Shown here: positions 9,052 through 18,126 of the stretch, one piece after another
Layout of the letters: every line of letters starts with the position of its first letter
Numbering within the stretch: position 1 is the first letter of the stretch
Source: Nocardia pneumoniae NBRC 100136
Lineage (GTDB): Bacteria; Actinomycetota; Actinomycetes; Mycobacteriales; Mycobacteriaceae
Direction: 5' to 3'
DNA: 64,000 nucleotides
Assembly: GCF_000308755.1 (NCBI RefSeq)
Contig: NZ_BAGF01000087.1
Coordinates: 36,372-100,371 of the forward strand
Notes under the pieces: generated by a model
What the model was told of the DNA's origin: nothing
What the model saw: only the letters and a program-made list of their open reading frames with translations
Database searches by the model: none
Position numbers and translations under genes: made by a program

Positions 9052-9319
9052 ACGGCTCGGGCGGCGACTGGCCGAGTGCCGAGCAACCACGAGGCCGACT
9101 GTCGCGGTCTTCCGATCCGACCGTACGGGTGAGTTCCTGGCGGTGGAGGCCCGGCCGAGCGGGCGCAACCCGCAAGCCGGTGGAAACCATGGTGAACGCA
9201 TACCACGATCCGGCTGGGTCAGGTCGACGGAGCCGGACCGCTGGTGCGAACGCGTGTGCAATGGGGTGCTTCCGGTCGCCGTATTCGGGTAACGCCGAGA
9301 TCAGACGAAGGGAGCTCTC

Positions 9320-9841
9320 GTGCACTACATCGATAAGGCCAAAGAGCAGCTGACCGACCTCGTCGGGAAGGTTGCCGGTTCGGTGTCCCATGGCGGGAAC
9401 AGTCAGACGGTGACGATCGGCCGACCCCGGACCGAGGTCGAACAGTTCTGGCGTGACCCTGACAGGCTGTCGCAGGTGCTCGGCGGCATCGCCGAGGTCC
9501 GGTCGTCGGCTCCCTCGCGTTACGAGTGGATTCTGCGCCCTGGCGCCGACGACTCCGTCGAGTGGAACACCACGCTCGTGGAAGAGGACGACGGCTTGCG
9601 TTTCGTCGGCACGACGGGTGAGGGTGACCGCACGCGCGGTGGCCCGCAGATTCAGCTGACATTCCGGGACGCGCCCCGCGGCCTCGGCACCGAGGTGACG
9701 ATCCGGGCGCGGACACCGATACCCGACATCCTCACCGGAGCAGCCGCGTTCGCCGCGCTCTACCGTGCCCGCGCACTCTTGCAGACCGGCGAGATGCCCA
9801 CCATCGAACGCAACCCGAGCGCGCGGGCATCCGCGCGCTGA
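9320..9841 (+). CDS. SRPBCC-family (cyclase/dehydrase-like) protein
   Basis: 173 residues; GTG start with AAGGGAG upstream. The VTIGRPRTEVEQFWRDPDRLSQVL segment and the later EVRSSAPSRYEWI and GTEVTIRART strands fit the START/Bet v1-like SRPBCC fold that binds hydrophobic ligands. The final ~25 residues are basic and probably disordered. It ends 12 bases before the zinc dehydrogenase gene, so the two are almost surely co-transcribed. A GGGTAA box at 9287-9292 with GTGC 17 bases upstream may be its promoter. The ligand is unknown. Confidence 0.8.
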   Translation: MHYIDKAKEQLTDLVGKVAGSVSHGGNSQTVTIGRPRTEVEQFWRDPDRLSQVLGGIAEVRSSAPSRYEWILRPGADDSVEWNTTLVEEDDGLRFVGTTGEGDRTRGGPQIQLTFRDAPRGLGTEVTIRARTPIPDILTGAAAFAALYRARALLQTGEMPTIERNPSARASAR

Positions 9842-9853
9842 ACAGGAGACGAC

Positions 9854-11023
9854 ATGCGCGCGCTGTGCTGGAACGGTGTCAACGAACTCGCGGTCGAAAC
9901 AGTCGACGATCCCACGCTGATCAATCCCCACGACGTCATCGTGCGGGTCCGATTGACCACTACGTGCGGTTCGGACCTGCATTTCATCGATGGGTATCTG
10001 CCGGGCATGCGTGAAGGCGACGTGATCGGCCACGAGTTCATGGGCGAGGTGGTCGAGGTCGGTCCCGAGGTCAGCGCACGGCAGTCCGGTGACCGGGTCG
10101 TCGTTCCGTCGTTCATCGGATGTGGATCGTGCTGGTATTGCGAGCACGATCTGTGGTCGGCCTGTGATACGACGAACCCGAACGCCCACTTGCAACAGCC
10201 CATCCTCGGGTACCCCAGCGGGGGGATCTACGGATACACCCACCCTTTCGGCGGCTATCAAGGATCGCACGCCCACTACATCCGGGTGCCCTTCGGCGAC
10301 GTCAACTGCTTCCCCATCCCCGACGACATCACTGATGAGCAGGCTCTGTTCCTGTCCGACGCCGTACCGACCGGCCTGATGGGCGCCGATTTCTGCGACA
10401 TCTCACCCGGCGACACCATCGCGGTGTGGGGCAGCGGAGCCGTCGGTTTGATGGCCGGGCACACCGCGCGGCTTCTCGGCGCCGAACGGGTCATCGTCAT
10501 CGATCGGTTCCCGGAACGATTGGCAATGGCGCGCAAGCAGTTCGGGGCGGAGACGCTCGACTACACCGCGGTCGACAGCGTCCAGGAGACGCTGCGTGAG
10601 ATGACCGGTGGCCGCGGCCCGGACGCCTGCATCGAGGCAGTCGGCATGGAAGCACACGGCACCGGGCTGCAGCAGCTCTACGATCGCACCAAACAACTCC
10701 TCCGGCTCGAAACCGACCGAGCCATCCCGCTACGCCAGGCGATTCTCGCCTGCCGGAAAGGCGGGATCGTCGCGGTGCTCGGCGTCTACGGCTTGACCGA
10801 CAAGTTTCCGATGGGTGTGGTGACCAACAAGGGCCTCACCATCCGCACCGCGCAGCAACACGGCCAACGGTACGTGCCACGCATGTTCGACTACATCCAG
10901 CAAGGCGACCTCGACCCCTCCTACCTCATCACCCACGACATGCCGCTCGAGGACGCCGTCCACGGCTACGACATCTTCAAGAACAAGCAGGACGGCTGCA
11001 TCCGGGCGGTCTTCCGTCCATGA
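9854..11023 (+). CDS. zinc-dependent alcohol dehydrogenase-like protein
   Basis: 389 residues of the medium-chain dehydrogenase family. Catalytic zinc ligands are Cys38 (TTTCGSDLH), His60 and Glu61 (GHEFMGEV); a structural zinc loop with four Cys follows (GCGSCWYCEHDLWSAC). The Rossmann motif WGSGAVGLMAG binds NAD(P). The overall pattern resembles glutathione-independent formaldehyde dehydrogenase-like enzymes, so an aldehyde or alcohol substrate is likely. AGGAGA precedes the ATG. It is the last gene of the hemerythrin/SRPBCC/dehydrogenase set. Exact substrate unknown. Confidence 0.87.
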   Translation: MRALCWNGVNELAVETVDDPTLINPHDVIVRVRLTTTCGSDLHFIDGYLPGMREGDVIGHEFMGEVVEVGPEVSARQSGDRVVVPSFIGCGSCWYCEHDLWSACDTTNPNAHLQQPILGYPSGGIYGYTHPFGGYQGSHAHYIRVPFGDVNCFPIPDDITDEQALFLSDAVPTGLMGADFCDISPGDTIAVWGSGAVGLMAGHTARLLGAERVIVIDRFPERLAMARKQFGAETLDYTAVDSVQETLREMTGGRGPDACIEAVGMEAHGTGLQQLYDRTKQLLRLETDRAIPLRQAILACRKGGIVAVLGVYGLTDKFPMGVVTNKGLTIRTAQQHGQRYVPRMFDYIQQGDLDPSYLITHDMPLEDAVHGYDIFKNKQDGCIRAVFRP

Positions 11024-11221
11024 TCGGAACTCACCGCGCGCCCGGCGGGCGGCTCGGCCACGCACCTGTTCTGATTCTCGGGCACCCCGACACCGCCCTT
11101 CCCGCGACTCAGCGCCAGTAGGGGTGACTGCCCGGGAGCGGTGCGGGCATACGAAGGCCGAGCGATCTCGTCGACCGCTCGGCCGTGTTGACCACCTCGA
11201 TTCGATTCCTCCTCAGATCAC

Positions 11222-11785
11222 TCAGATCGGGAAGAAGAAGAAGCCGATCGTTGCACCAATGGCAGCGCCGATCGCGCAACCGATCACGGCGCCCACCAGG
11301 AAGAACCAGATTCCGATGAGAACGCCGATCGCGCAGCCGATTGCCGCGCCCACGAAGAGCCCGACGAACAGGGCATCCTGCACCAGGCTCTGCACCTCAG
11401 GTGGCATGTTGACCGCCGCGGGTGACGGTGCGCCACTCGCCGGTGTCATCGTAAGGACCGTGCCCGTGCTGTCGAGCGTCGGCGTGAGGGCGAAGGCTTG
11501 CCCGGTCTCCATGCGCAGTGTCGTCGGGATCGAGCCGACGAGTGCACCGTTATCCGCGATCACATTGATCGCGTCGGGAGCCGGGACGAACTTCCCGGAC
11601 GCCAGATTGATCGTGGCGCTCGAGTGGTCAGCCGCCAGCGTCGTGGTGTAGGCGATGGGGCCGTCCGACAAAGTGGCAGTGATATCCTCTCCTGCCACTC
11701 GGCCTTGTCCCTGAGCCGTAACGGTAGCGATCCCGGTGGATGCGATGGCTATGAGTGCGGTCGCCACCAACTTTCTGATTATCAT
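11222..11785 (-). CDS. exported glycine-zipper protein, unknown function
   Basis: 187 residues from the ATG at 11785, preferred to the one at 11800 because GGAAG lies 4 bases before it. A signal peptide spans about residues 1-25 (IIRKLVATALIAIAST). The middle part is a beta-rich domain of about 100 residues. The C-terminus has two hydrophobic stretches rich in Gly and Ala (GLFVGAAIGCAIGVLIG and VGAVIGCAIGAAIGATIG), each a glycine-zipper-like membrane segment, ending FFFFPI. The upstream DNA (11790-11960) is unusually A+T rich for this genome. Proteins of this shape appear restricted to nocardiae, from memory. Function unknown. Confidence 0.65.
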   Translation of the reverse strand: MIIRKLVATALIAIASTGIATVTAQGQGRVAGEDITATLSDGPIAYTTTLAADHSSATINLASGKFVPAPDAINVIADNGALVGSIPTTLRMETGQAFALTPTLDSTGTVLTMTPASGAPSPAAVNMPPEVQSLVQDALFVGLFVGAAIGCAIGVLIGIWFFLVGAVIGCAIGAAIGATIGFFFFPI

Positions 11786-12596
11786 TGGACTTCCAATCAT
11801 CCTGCCGATTTACAGGTTGACCGTTTCCCCGACAAACGGCATCATGAATATCTTCGCGCTCCGAAGTTTCGATGTCCATGGGTATTTCGCTTACCTTTTT
11901 AGATTCAAACGGTCGGTTTTCACTCCAACGCTCATGCCGGTATTCATGGATATGGCATAAGAACGCTCTCAGCCGCATCCGATATCGAGCCCGAGTCCGG
12001 CAAGCTATTCCGGCCCCTGGGCATAGTGACGAGCCGGGGATGCCGGACCATTGGTCGATTGGAAGGGTTGATAAGGGGGCTTGGGATGGCGCTTGGGATG
12101 GGGGTTCAGCAGGAGGGCAGGGGTGGCTGAGGCGATCGCGTCCGGGGACCCAAGGCGAGGCCATCGATAGAACGATCGTTGTGAAAAACTGTGGGCCAAC
12201 GTATTTCCGGGGCCGGATGTATGAGGTTGCCGTGTACGCGGCAACGCCAGCCCTATCGGGAATTACCGAAAGGGCTCCCGGCGCGCGCATCGGCTATTGA
12301 AGTGTCTTCGCTGCCGGATATGCGAGCCAGGGGATCCAGCCGTCGCCGAGCACGTGTCAGTCGGCGTCCAATGGAGACGGCCGGTCGTGTCCGATCACAT
12401 TTGCTGTGCAGCGCGGTGGTGATCACTACCGCCATACTGCGTCCGCTCGCGGACAGCGCAGAAATGGCCCAACATGCCTCCAGCGTCGCGGTCGACCTGA
12501 TGTTCGTGGTGTCCGGAATCGGCCCCGGGCGGAGCCCCACTGGCACGGTGAGCGGCGGCTTTCCACCACGACCGCCCAACGCAACCACAAGCCTGG
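11786..12596. other. long non-coding stretch
   Basis: About 810 bases with no gene I can support. The first ~170 bases are A+T rich and probably hold the promoter of the leftward exported-protein gene. A near-perfect inverted repeat, GCGGTGGTGATCACTACCGC with one mismatched pair, lies at 12413-12432. A plus-strand frame from 12371 begins with a leader-like hydrophobic run but has no ribosome site and runs into the repeat element; it may be a gene remnant. Confidence 0.4.
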
Positions 12597-12660
12597 GGGT
12601 CCGGGGGCGAAGCCCTCCGGGCGGGGCGTGGGGTTTGCACCCCCACAAACACGCGGAACC
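12597..12660 (-). repeat. tRNA-trailer repeat, copy A
   Basis: Minus-strand copy of a ~64-base element with two short hairpins: one around GTGGGGGTGCAAACCCCAC and one around GGAGGGCTTCGCCCCC. It lies directly downstream of the tRNA-Ala terminator. Copies B (22176-22240) and C (46264-46326) have the same core and also follow tRNA sequences. Confidence 0.8.
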
Positions 12661-12693
12661 AAAAAAGGCGAGTGCTCTTCACGAGCACTCGCC
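12657..12693 (-). terminator. terminator of tRNA-Ala (minus strand)
   Basis: On the minus strand an 11-bp stem (arms 12667-12677 and 12683-12693, loop of 5) is followed by a T run. It matches the terminator at 22144, with a paired change in the stem (G-T there, A-T here) that keeps the hairpin. Confidence 0.85.
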
Positions 12694-12702
12694 TCCCATT
12701 GG

Positions 12703-12775
12703 TGGAGCCTAGGGGAATCGAACCCCTAACCCCTGCCTTGCAAAGGCAGTGCTCTGCCAATTGAGCTAAGGCCCC
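12703..12775 (-). tRNA. tRNA-Ala (TGC), intact, inverted
   Basis: 73-base cloverleaf on the minus strand. GGGGCCT pairs with AGGCTCC, anticodon TGC is at 12740-12742, and the T loop is TTCGATT. In relatives tRNA-Ala follows tRNA-Ile on the same strand; here it is 4.6 kb away and reversed. A truncated copy is at 22090-22134. If no other copy exists in the genome this is the essential tRNA-Ala(TGC). Confidence 0.96.
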
Positions 12776-13052
12776 GTCACCGTTCGTCACGGGTCGGCGC
12801 GCACAGACGCCTGGAAAACGGTACCTTCTCGCGGTTGACATGGTCAAAACGGCAGGGTGCCGCGGTTGTCGGTGATCGGATCGGCAAGCGAGGTCAGCGG
12901 GTCGTCGGGCCACGTCGGTCCACGGTGATCCCGGTCGGGAGCACGATTCGAGCGTTGTGGCCGTACCGTCTGGCGAGGGCATTTATCGTGGTCGCAGCGG
13001 TCGTGATCCGGTTTCGCCGATGTGTCGTTGGTTGCTCGATGAGAGGACCCGC

Positions 13053-15245
13053 ATGTCTCGGTATCTGTTCGCTCTTGGTCGCCTGGTGGCCCTTCGGCGC
13101 TGGTGGGTGCTGGCGGTGTGGCTGGTGCTGCTCGCGTGTGCGATCGGATTCGCCGCGGTGACGGGCGGCAAGACCACCGACGACTTCACCATCCCGAACA
13201 CCGAGTCGCAGGATGCGGTTTCCCTGTTGAAGCAGCGGATGCCCGCGTACGGCGGAGCCCAGATGCAGGTGGTGTTCGCCACACCGGGTCTGGCGAAGGT
13301 CACCGACCCGCAGGCGAGCGCTGAGATGGAGCAGGTCGTGGCCGGGCTGCGGGGGTTGCCGCAGGTTGCCACGGTGGTCGACCCGTTCGAGGCCAAGGCG
13401 GTCGCGCCCGATCAGCGGGTCGCGTTGGGCAGCGTGCAGTTCGCGGTGGCGGCGGGGGATGTCACCGAGGAGACGCTGGACCAGGTGGACCGCATCGCCG
13501 CCCCGGCGCGGGACGCGGGCATGGATGTGGAATTCTCCGGAGCGGTGTACCCCGGCTTCACCGCTGAGGTACCGGAAACGCCGGAGCTCTTCGGTATCGT
13601 CGCGGCCTTCGTCATCCTGCTCGTCACGTTCGGGGCGGTTGTCGCCGCAGGACTGCCGATCGTCACGGCGTTGGTGGGCGTGGCCATCGGGCTGACCGGA
13701 ATCCTCGGTGTGGCGGCCTTCGTCGACGTGCCCGCGGCGGCGACGTCGCTGGCGTTGATGCTGGGGCTGTCGTGCGGGATCGACTACGCGCTGTTCATCC
13801 TGTCCCGGCATCGGCACAACATCGTGCTCGGAATGCCCGCGGAGGAGTCGATACCGCTGGCGGTCGGAACGGCGGGAAGCTCGGTCGTGTTCGCGGCGGT
13901 GACCGTGATCATCGCGCTGTGCGGGCTTTCGGTCGCCGGTATTCCGTTCCTGACGGTCATGGGGTTGACGGCGGCTGGCGCCGTGCTGGTGGCGATGCTG
14001 GTCGCCCTGACACTGCTGCCCGCGCTGCTCGGATTCGCCGGTGCCACGGTCGCTCGATTCATTTCGCCCCCGCTGCATCCGGGACGACCGGAAGAGGTGG
14101 CGCGGATCGCCGCCTACGAACCGGAGCAGACGATGGGGCACGCCTGGGGCCGATTCCTCACGCGCTTCCGGGTGCCGCTACTCGTCCTCGGGATCGCGGC
14201 GTTGGTCGCCCTGGCGGCTCCGGTCACTCGGATGGATCTCGGGCTGCCCAGTGGCGAGTCGCAACCGGAGTCGAGCACTGCCCGCAAGGCCTACGACCTG
14301 GTCAGCCGCTCATTCGGTCCTGGTTTCAACGGCCCGCTGCTGGTGGTGACCGACCTGTCCAACGCTACCGGTCCGGACGTGGGCCAGACGTTGACGCAAC
14401 GGTTGCAAGCCGAACCCGACGTCGCCGCGGTCCAGCCCGCTGGCAGCGGTGACCGGCTGCTGCTGATCCAGGCCGTGCCGAAGACCGGTCCGGCCGATCA
14501 GGCCACCTCGGATCTGGTCACCCGGCTGCGGGACAACCGCGACCGCATCACGGCGAACACGGGGGCCACCTTCCTGATCGGCGGCACCACCGCCGCGAAC
14601 ATCGACACCTCCGACCGACTGGCCGACGCGCTGCCGATCTTCCTGTTGGTCGTGGTCGGCTTGGCGCTTGTGCTGTTGACCATTGCCTTCCGCACCGTGC
14701 TGGTGCCGTTGTCCTCGATCGTCGGATTCATCCTCTCGGTCTTCGCCGCGCTCGGCATTCAGGTCGCGGTTTTCCAATGGGGTTGGGGAGCGGCCCTTTT
14801 CGACGTGACCGAGGCGCCGACGCTGAGCTTCCTGCCCATCGTCATCCTCGCGATCATCTTCGGGCTCTCCAGCGATTACCAGATCTTCGTGGTATCCCGG
14901 ATCAAGGAGGAATACAGCCGTACCGGGGATGCAGTCGGGTCGGTGCAGAACGGGGTCGCGCATTCGGCCCGGGTGGTGAGTGCCGCCGCGCTGATCATGT
15001 GGGCCGTCTTCGTGGCCTTCACCTGGGTCGACAATCCGATCGTCAAGCCACTGGCGTTCACGCTGGCGGTCGGCGTCGTCCTCGATGCCTTCGTCGTCCG
15101 GCTCACGCTGGTGCCCGCCGTCATGGCCCTGGTCGGAAGTGGTATGTGGTACCACCCGCGCTGGTTCGGACGTTATGTGCCGGATCTCGACATCGAGGGC
15201 GCGGAACTGGAGTACGAGTTCACGCGCGAGGCCGCGCACGCGTGA
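13053..15245 (+). CDS. MMPL/RND-family transporter
   Basis: 730 residues from the ATG at 13053, which has GAGAGGA 5 bases upstream; longer in-frame starts lack such a site. One membrane helix near residues 15-38, an outer loop (TTDDFTIPNTESQDA), five helices at about 185-345, then a second outer domain and a second set of five helices at about 525-690. The repeated layout and Gly/Asp-rich helix 4 (LMLGLSCGIDYALFILSRH) define the MMPL family, which exports lipids or drugs using the proton gradient. It has no accessory or lipid-synthesis genes beside it. The convergent TetR gene ends 18 bases away. Confidence 0.9.
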   Translation: MSRYLFALGRLVALRRWWVLAVWLVLLACAIGFAAVTGGKTTDDFTIPNTESQDAVSLLKQRMPAYGGAQMQVVFATPGLAKVTDPQASAEMEQVVAGLRGLPQVATVVDPFEAKAVAPDQRVALGSVQFAVAAGDVTEETLDQVDRIAAPARDAGMDVEFSGAVYPGFTAEVPETPELFGIVAAFVILLVTFGAVVAAGLPIVTALVGVAIGLTGILGVAAFVDVPAAATSLALMLGLSCGIDYALFILSRHRHNIVLGMPAEESIPLAVGTAGSSVVFAAVTVIIALCGLSVAGIPFLTVMGLTAAGAVLVAMLVALTLLPALLGFAGATVARFISPPLHPGRPEEVARIAAYEPEQTMGHAWGRFLTRFRVPLLVLGIAALVALAAPVTRMDLGLPSGESQPESSTARKAYDLVSRSFGPGFNGPLLVVTDLSNATGPDVGQTLTQRLQAEPDVAAVQPAGSGDRLLLIQAVPKTGPADQATSDLVTRLRDNRDRITANTGATFLIGGTTAANIDTSDRLADALPIFLLVVVGLALVLLTIAFRTVLVPLSSIVGFILSVFAALGIQVAVFQWGWGAALFDVTEAPTLSFLPIVILAIIFGLSSDYQIFVVSRIKEEYSRTGDAVGSVQNGVAHSARVVSAAALIMWAVFVAFTWVDNPIVKPLAFTLAVGVVLDAFVVRLTLVPAVMALVGSGMWYHPRWFGRYVPDLDIEGAELEYEFTREAAHA

Positions 15246-15263
15246 GTTGACGCCCTTTATCAG

Positions 15264-15926
15264 TTATGCGGCGCTGTCGCCGCGCGGCTCGATGCCGAGG
15301 GAAGGCAGCGGGAGATGACAGATCTCGCGCGCCTCATCGGCCGGGATGCCGAACATCCGCAAAAGGTCCTCGGTGACCTGGTCGGACGCTGCGGCATCGT
15401 CTCGTTCTGGTTGATCGTGCAGTAATTGCCCCAGGCACAGCGCGGCGCCGGCCACGATCGTCATGGCCAGTTCCGGGTCGCTGACGTGGAATCGACCTGC
15501 GCGGGCGGCGGCCTCGATGTCACGGCGAGCGCGCGGTGCCAACCCCCTGTCCGAGGCGGTCAGGGCGATTCCGTTGTTGAGCAGAACCTTGCTGAGGATG
15601 GGGTTTCGCCGATGCATGCGCCCGGTCAGCCGGAAGCTCTGCGCGAAGATCCGGGCCGGGTCGTCCATGCCCTCCATGAGGGTGTCGAGCACGGCGCCGT
15701 GCTGGTCGAGCGCCTCTTCGACCGCGGCCCGGAACAGGTCCTCTCGGCTTTGGAAGTGGTTGTAGAACGACCCCATGCCGACATCGGCGGCCTGGGTGAT
15801 CTCCAAGATCGGCGCGTTCAGTTTCCCGGCCGCGATGAACGACTGGGCCGCGCTGAGCAGGGCGGCGCGAGTGCGTGCCTTGCGGCGCTCCAGCCGGTTG
15901 GGTTCCGCGCCGGCCTGTTCGGTCAT
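15264..15926 (-). CDS. TetR-family regulator of the aromatic operon
   Basis: 220 residues. The N-terminal helix-turn-helix (RTRAALLSAAQSFI ... ITQAADVGMGSFYNHFQSREDLF) is at about residues 18-66; the rest is the helical ligand-binding domain. It is transcribed away from the extradiol dioxygenase gene, with 134 bases between them that hold a perfect palindrome, the usual layout of a TetR repressor controlling a divergent catabolic operon and itself. The inducer is probably an aromatic acid or its CoA ester, by inference. Confidence 0.88.
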   Translation of the reverse strand: MTEQAGAEPNRLERRKARTRAALLSAAQSFIAAGKLNAPILEITQAADVGMGSFYNHFQSREDLFRAAVEEALDQHGAVLDTLMEGMDDPARIFAQSFRLTGRMHRRNPILSKVLLNNGIALTASDRGLAPRARRDIEAAARAGRFHVSDPELAMTIVAGAALCLGQLLHDQPERDDAAASDQVTEDLLRMFGIPADEAREICHLPLPSLGIEPRGDSAA

Positions 15927-16025
15927 GCCTGCTCACCTCTCCCTGGTCGTCCCCGCACATGGTAACGCCGCACTTCAGTGATGACGAATTCTTCAGAACC
16001 ACTTGACTGAACATTGCGTCGTATA

Positions 16026-16039
16026 TGACGATATCGTCA
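16026..16039. promoter_or_regulatory. candidate TetR operator
   Basis: TGACGATATCGTCA is a perfect 14-bp palindrome 21 bases before the dioxygenase ATG. An overlapping second half-site, CGTC-N6-GACG, covers 16017-16030. Both lie in the divergent promoter region of the TetR gene, consistent with dimer binding. Confidence 0.65.
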
Positions 16040-16060
16040 GTCACATGGAGGGAGTGGTCG

Positions 16061-17194
16061 ATGATCGACCATCACGACCCGCACACCGGCCTGCACAGTG
16101 AGCACGGCGCCCTGGCCGGCGAACATCCGGGGCGAGCGCCCGATCCGATCGTGAAGGTGCACGATCTGGCGTGGCTGGAGTTCGAGAAACCGGCCCTCGA
16201 GCGCGCCGAGGTCTTCGCCCACGCCTTCGGCTTCGCGACGTCGCTGCGCACGCCGACCGAACTGCACCTGCGAGGCACCGAGGCCGAAGCGCCATGCGTG
16301 CTCATCCGGCGGGGACCGCGATCGAGGTTCGTCGGCCCGGCCTTCCGGGCGGCGGACACCGCCGACCTGCTCCGGTTGGCGGAGGCCGGTGGAAGCACTG
16401 TGGTGCGCTTGCCCGACAGCCTGGGCGGGTCGGCCGTCGATCTGACCGATCCGAGCGGCTTGCGTGTGCGGGTCGTCGCCGACACCCACACGTTGACCGC
16501 CTTGCCCGAACAGGTTCCGCACACCCTCAACTGCGGACACGGCGTGGCCCGGGTAAACGCCACGCAGCGGCCGCCCCGCGAACCGGCGCGGGTGCAACGT
16601 CTGGGACATGTGGTGGTGCAGACCACCAAGTACCGAGAAACCCTCGACTGGTATCTGCGGCATTTGGGTCTGATCGTCAGCGACTTCCTCTACTACCCGG
16701 GGCAGCGGGAGCGCGGGCCGGTGATGAGCTTCATCCGCTGCGACCGCGGCCGGACGCCCGCCGACCATCACACACTGGCGTTGGTGCTCGGCCCGGCCAA
16801 CCGGTATGTGCACTCGGCCTATCAGGTCGCCGACCTCGACGCGCTGGCCGCGGGTGGCGAATATCTGCGTGACCACGGTTATTTCCGGTCGTGGGGGATC
16901 GGCAGGCACATCCAGGGCAGCCAGATCTTCGACTACTGGCGTGACCCGGACGGGTTCCTGGTCGAGCACTTCAGCGACGGCGACATGTTCGACTGCACGC
17001 TGGAACCCGGCTGGGCGCCGTTCACCGCCTCCGGCCTGGCCCAGTGGGGGCCGCCGGCCAGCAGAGACTTCCTCGGCCTGAAACCGGGCCGGGAATCGCT
17101 TCGCGAGCTGCGCGCGCTGGTCGACGCGCTGCGCGAAGACAACGAATTCGATCTCCGTCGCCTGCGCGGCCTGTTGAAAGTAGCCAGTTCATGA
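16061..17194 (+). CDS. extradiol ring-cleavage dioxygenase, VOC family
   Basis: 377 residues; ATG with GGAGGGAG 6 bases upstream. Two vicinal-oxygen-chelate domains. Iron ligands are seen in the C-terminal domain: His in LGHVVVQT, His in DHHTLAL and Glu in LVEHFSDGD. The segment GSQIFDYWRDPDGF is typical of type I catechol/dihydroxybiphenyl-type dioxygenases. It cleaves a catechol next to the hydroxyls using Fe(II) and oxygen. First gene of a five-gene operon; its stop overlaps the next start by four bases (ATGA). The precise catechol is unknown. Confidence 0.88.
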   Translation: MIDHHDPHTGLHSEHGALAGEHPGRAPDPIVKVHDLAWLEFEKPALERAEVFAHAFGFATSLRTPTELHLRGTEAEAPCVLIRRGPRSRFVGPAFRAADTADLLRLAEAGGSTVVRLPDSLGGSAVDLTDPSGLRVRVVADTHTLTALPEQVPHTLNCGHGVARVNATQRPPREPARVQRLGHVVVQTTKYRETLDWYLRHLGLIVSDFLYYPGQRERGPVMSFIRCDRGRTPADHHTLALVLGPANRYVHSAYQVADLDALAAGGEYLRDHGYFRSWGIGRHIQGSQIFDYWRDPDGFLVEHFSDGDMFDCTLEPGWAPFTASGLAQWGPPASRDFLGLKPGRESLRELRALVDALREDNEFDLRRLRGLLKVASS

Positions 17195-18126
17195 GCATTT
17201 CCGTTCTCCGTACCAGCGACGCCTGGTGGGTGGCCACACCCGCGGGCGCCGCGAAGGTCGACACCGCGGCGACCACCACAGCACAGCTGCTCGCAGACCG
17301 TCATGCGGTCGTCGCGGCCGCCACGAGCGGCGAGGTCGTGCCGGTCGATGCGCTGTCGCTCGTCTCGCCCGTGACCGCGCCCTGCCGGGTGGTCGCGCAG
17401 ATGACGAATTTCGCCTCGCACGTCGAGGATTCGGGCATGGACCCGGAGACGGTGCCGCTGACGTTCTTCCGGAAGGCGTCGGGGTCGATCAGCGGTCCGC
17501 ACGACGACGTCATCCGGCCCGCGCATGTGCGGCTGCTGGATTACGAGGTGGAGATCGGCCTGGTGTTCGGCCGGGAAATGCCGGTCGGATCGGAGATCAC
17601 CCCGGACAACCTCGCCGACTACATCGCCGGTCTCGTCGTCACCAACGACATCTCCGCGCGTGATGTGCAATTGCCGAAAACCCAGTTCTACGAAGCGAAG
17701 TCGTATCCGACGTTCACCCCGGTCGGTCCCGCGCTGGTGCTGTTGGAAGCCGATGAGCTGAAGCGGTTCACCGACCTGCGATTGCGATTGTGGGTCAACG
17801 GGGAGGTGCGCCAGGACATGACGGTTGCGGACATGATCTACCGGCCGCTGGAGACCTTGCGGGCGTTGACCCGATTCCAGCACATGGCCGTCGGTGATCT
17901 CCTGCTCACCGGAACACCGATCGGCACCGCGTTGAGCGCTCCGCCGAAACCGGTCCAGTTCATGGCGAATCTGCTCCCTGCGACGGTGAAGTGGAACCTC
18001 TTTTTCAAAGGCCAGGCCAAGAACCCGAAGTATCTGCACGACGGCGACGTCATCGAGGCCACGATCGCCACCAATGACGGCGCCATCGACTTGGGCCGCC
18101 AGCGCACCACGGTGAGGTACCGGTGA
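17191..18126 (+). CDS. fumarylacetoacetate hydrolase family protein
   Basis: 311 residues from the ATG that overlaps the dioxygenase stop. The FAH fold is at about residues 80-305 with the metal ligands in LLDYEVEIGLVFG and a further acidic ligand in TNDISARDVQ. KASGSISGPHDDV is the usual substrate loop. FAH enzymes hydrolyse C-C bonds of 2,4-dioxo acids or hydrate/isomerise dienoates, so here it should act on the product of ring cleavage. Its stop overlaps the next GTG (GTGA). Confidence 0.87.
   Translation: MSISVLRTSDAWWVATPAGAAKVDTAATTTAQLLADRHAVVAAATSGEVVPVDALSLVSPVTAPCRVVAQMTNFASHVEDSGMDPETVPLTFFRKASGSISGPHDDVIRPAHVRLLDYEVEIGLVFGREMPVGSEITPDNLADYIAGLVVTNDISARDVQLPKTQFYEAKSYPTFTPVGPALVLLEADELKRFTDLRLRLWVNGEVRQDMTVADMIYRPLETLRALTRFQHMAVGDLLLTGTPIGTALSAPPKPVQFMANLLPATVKWNLFFKGQAKNPKYLHDGDVIEATIATNDGAIDLGRQRTTVRYR

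Noticed and set aside
11872..12300. 142-residue plus-strand frame
   Set aside because: Atypical codon use in an A+T-rich stretch; product without domain pattern; likely chance frame.
12371..12712. Leader-like hydrophobic frame, considered as a cutinase remnant
   Set aside because: No catalytic motif, no ribosome site, and it runs into the tRNA-trailer repeat.
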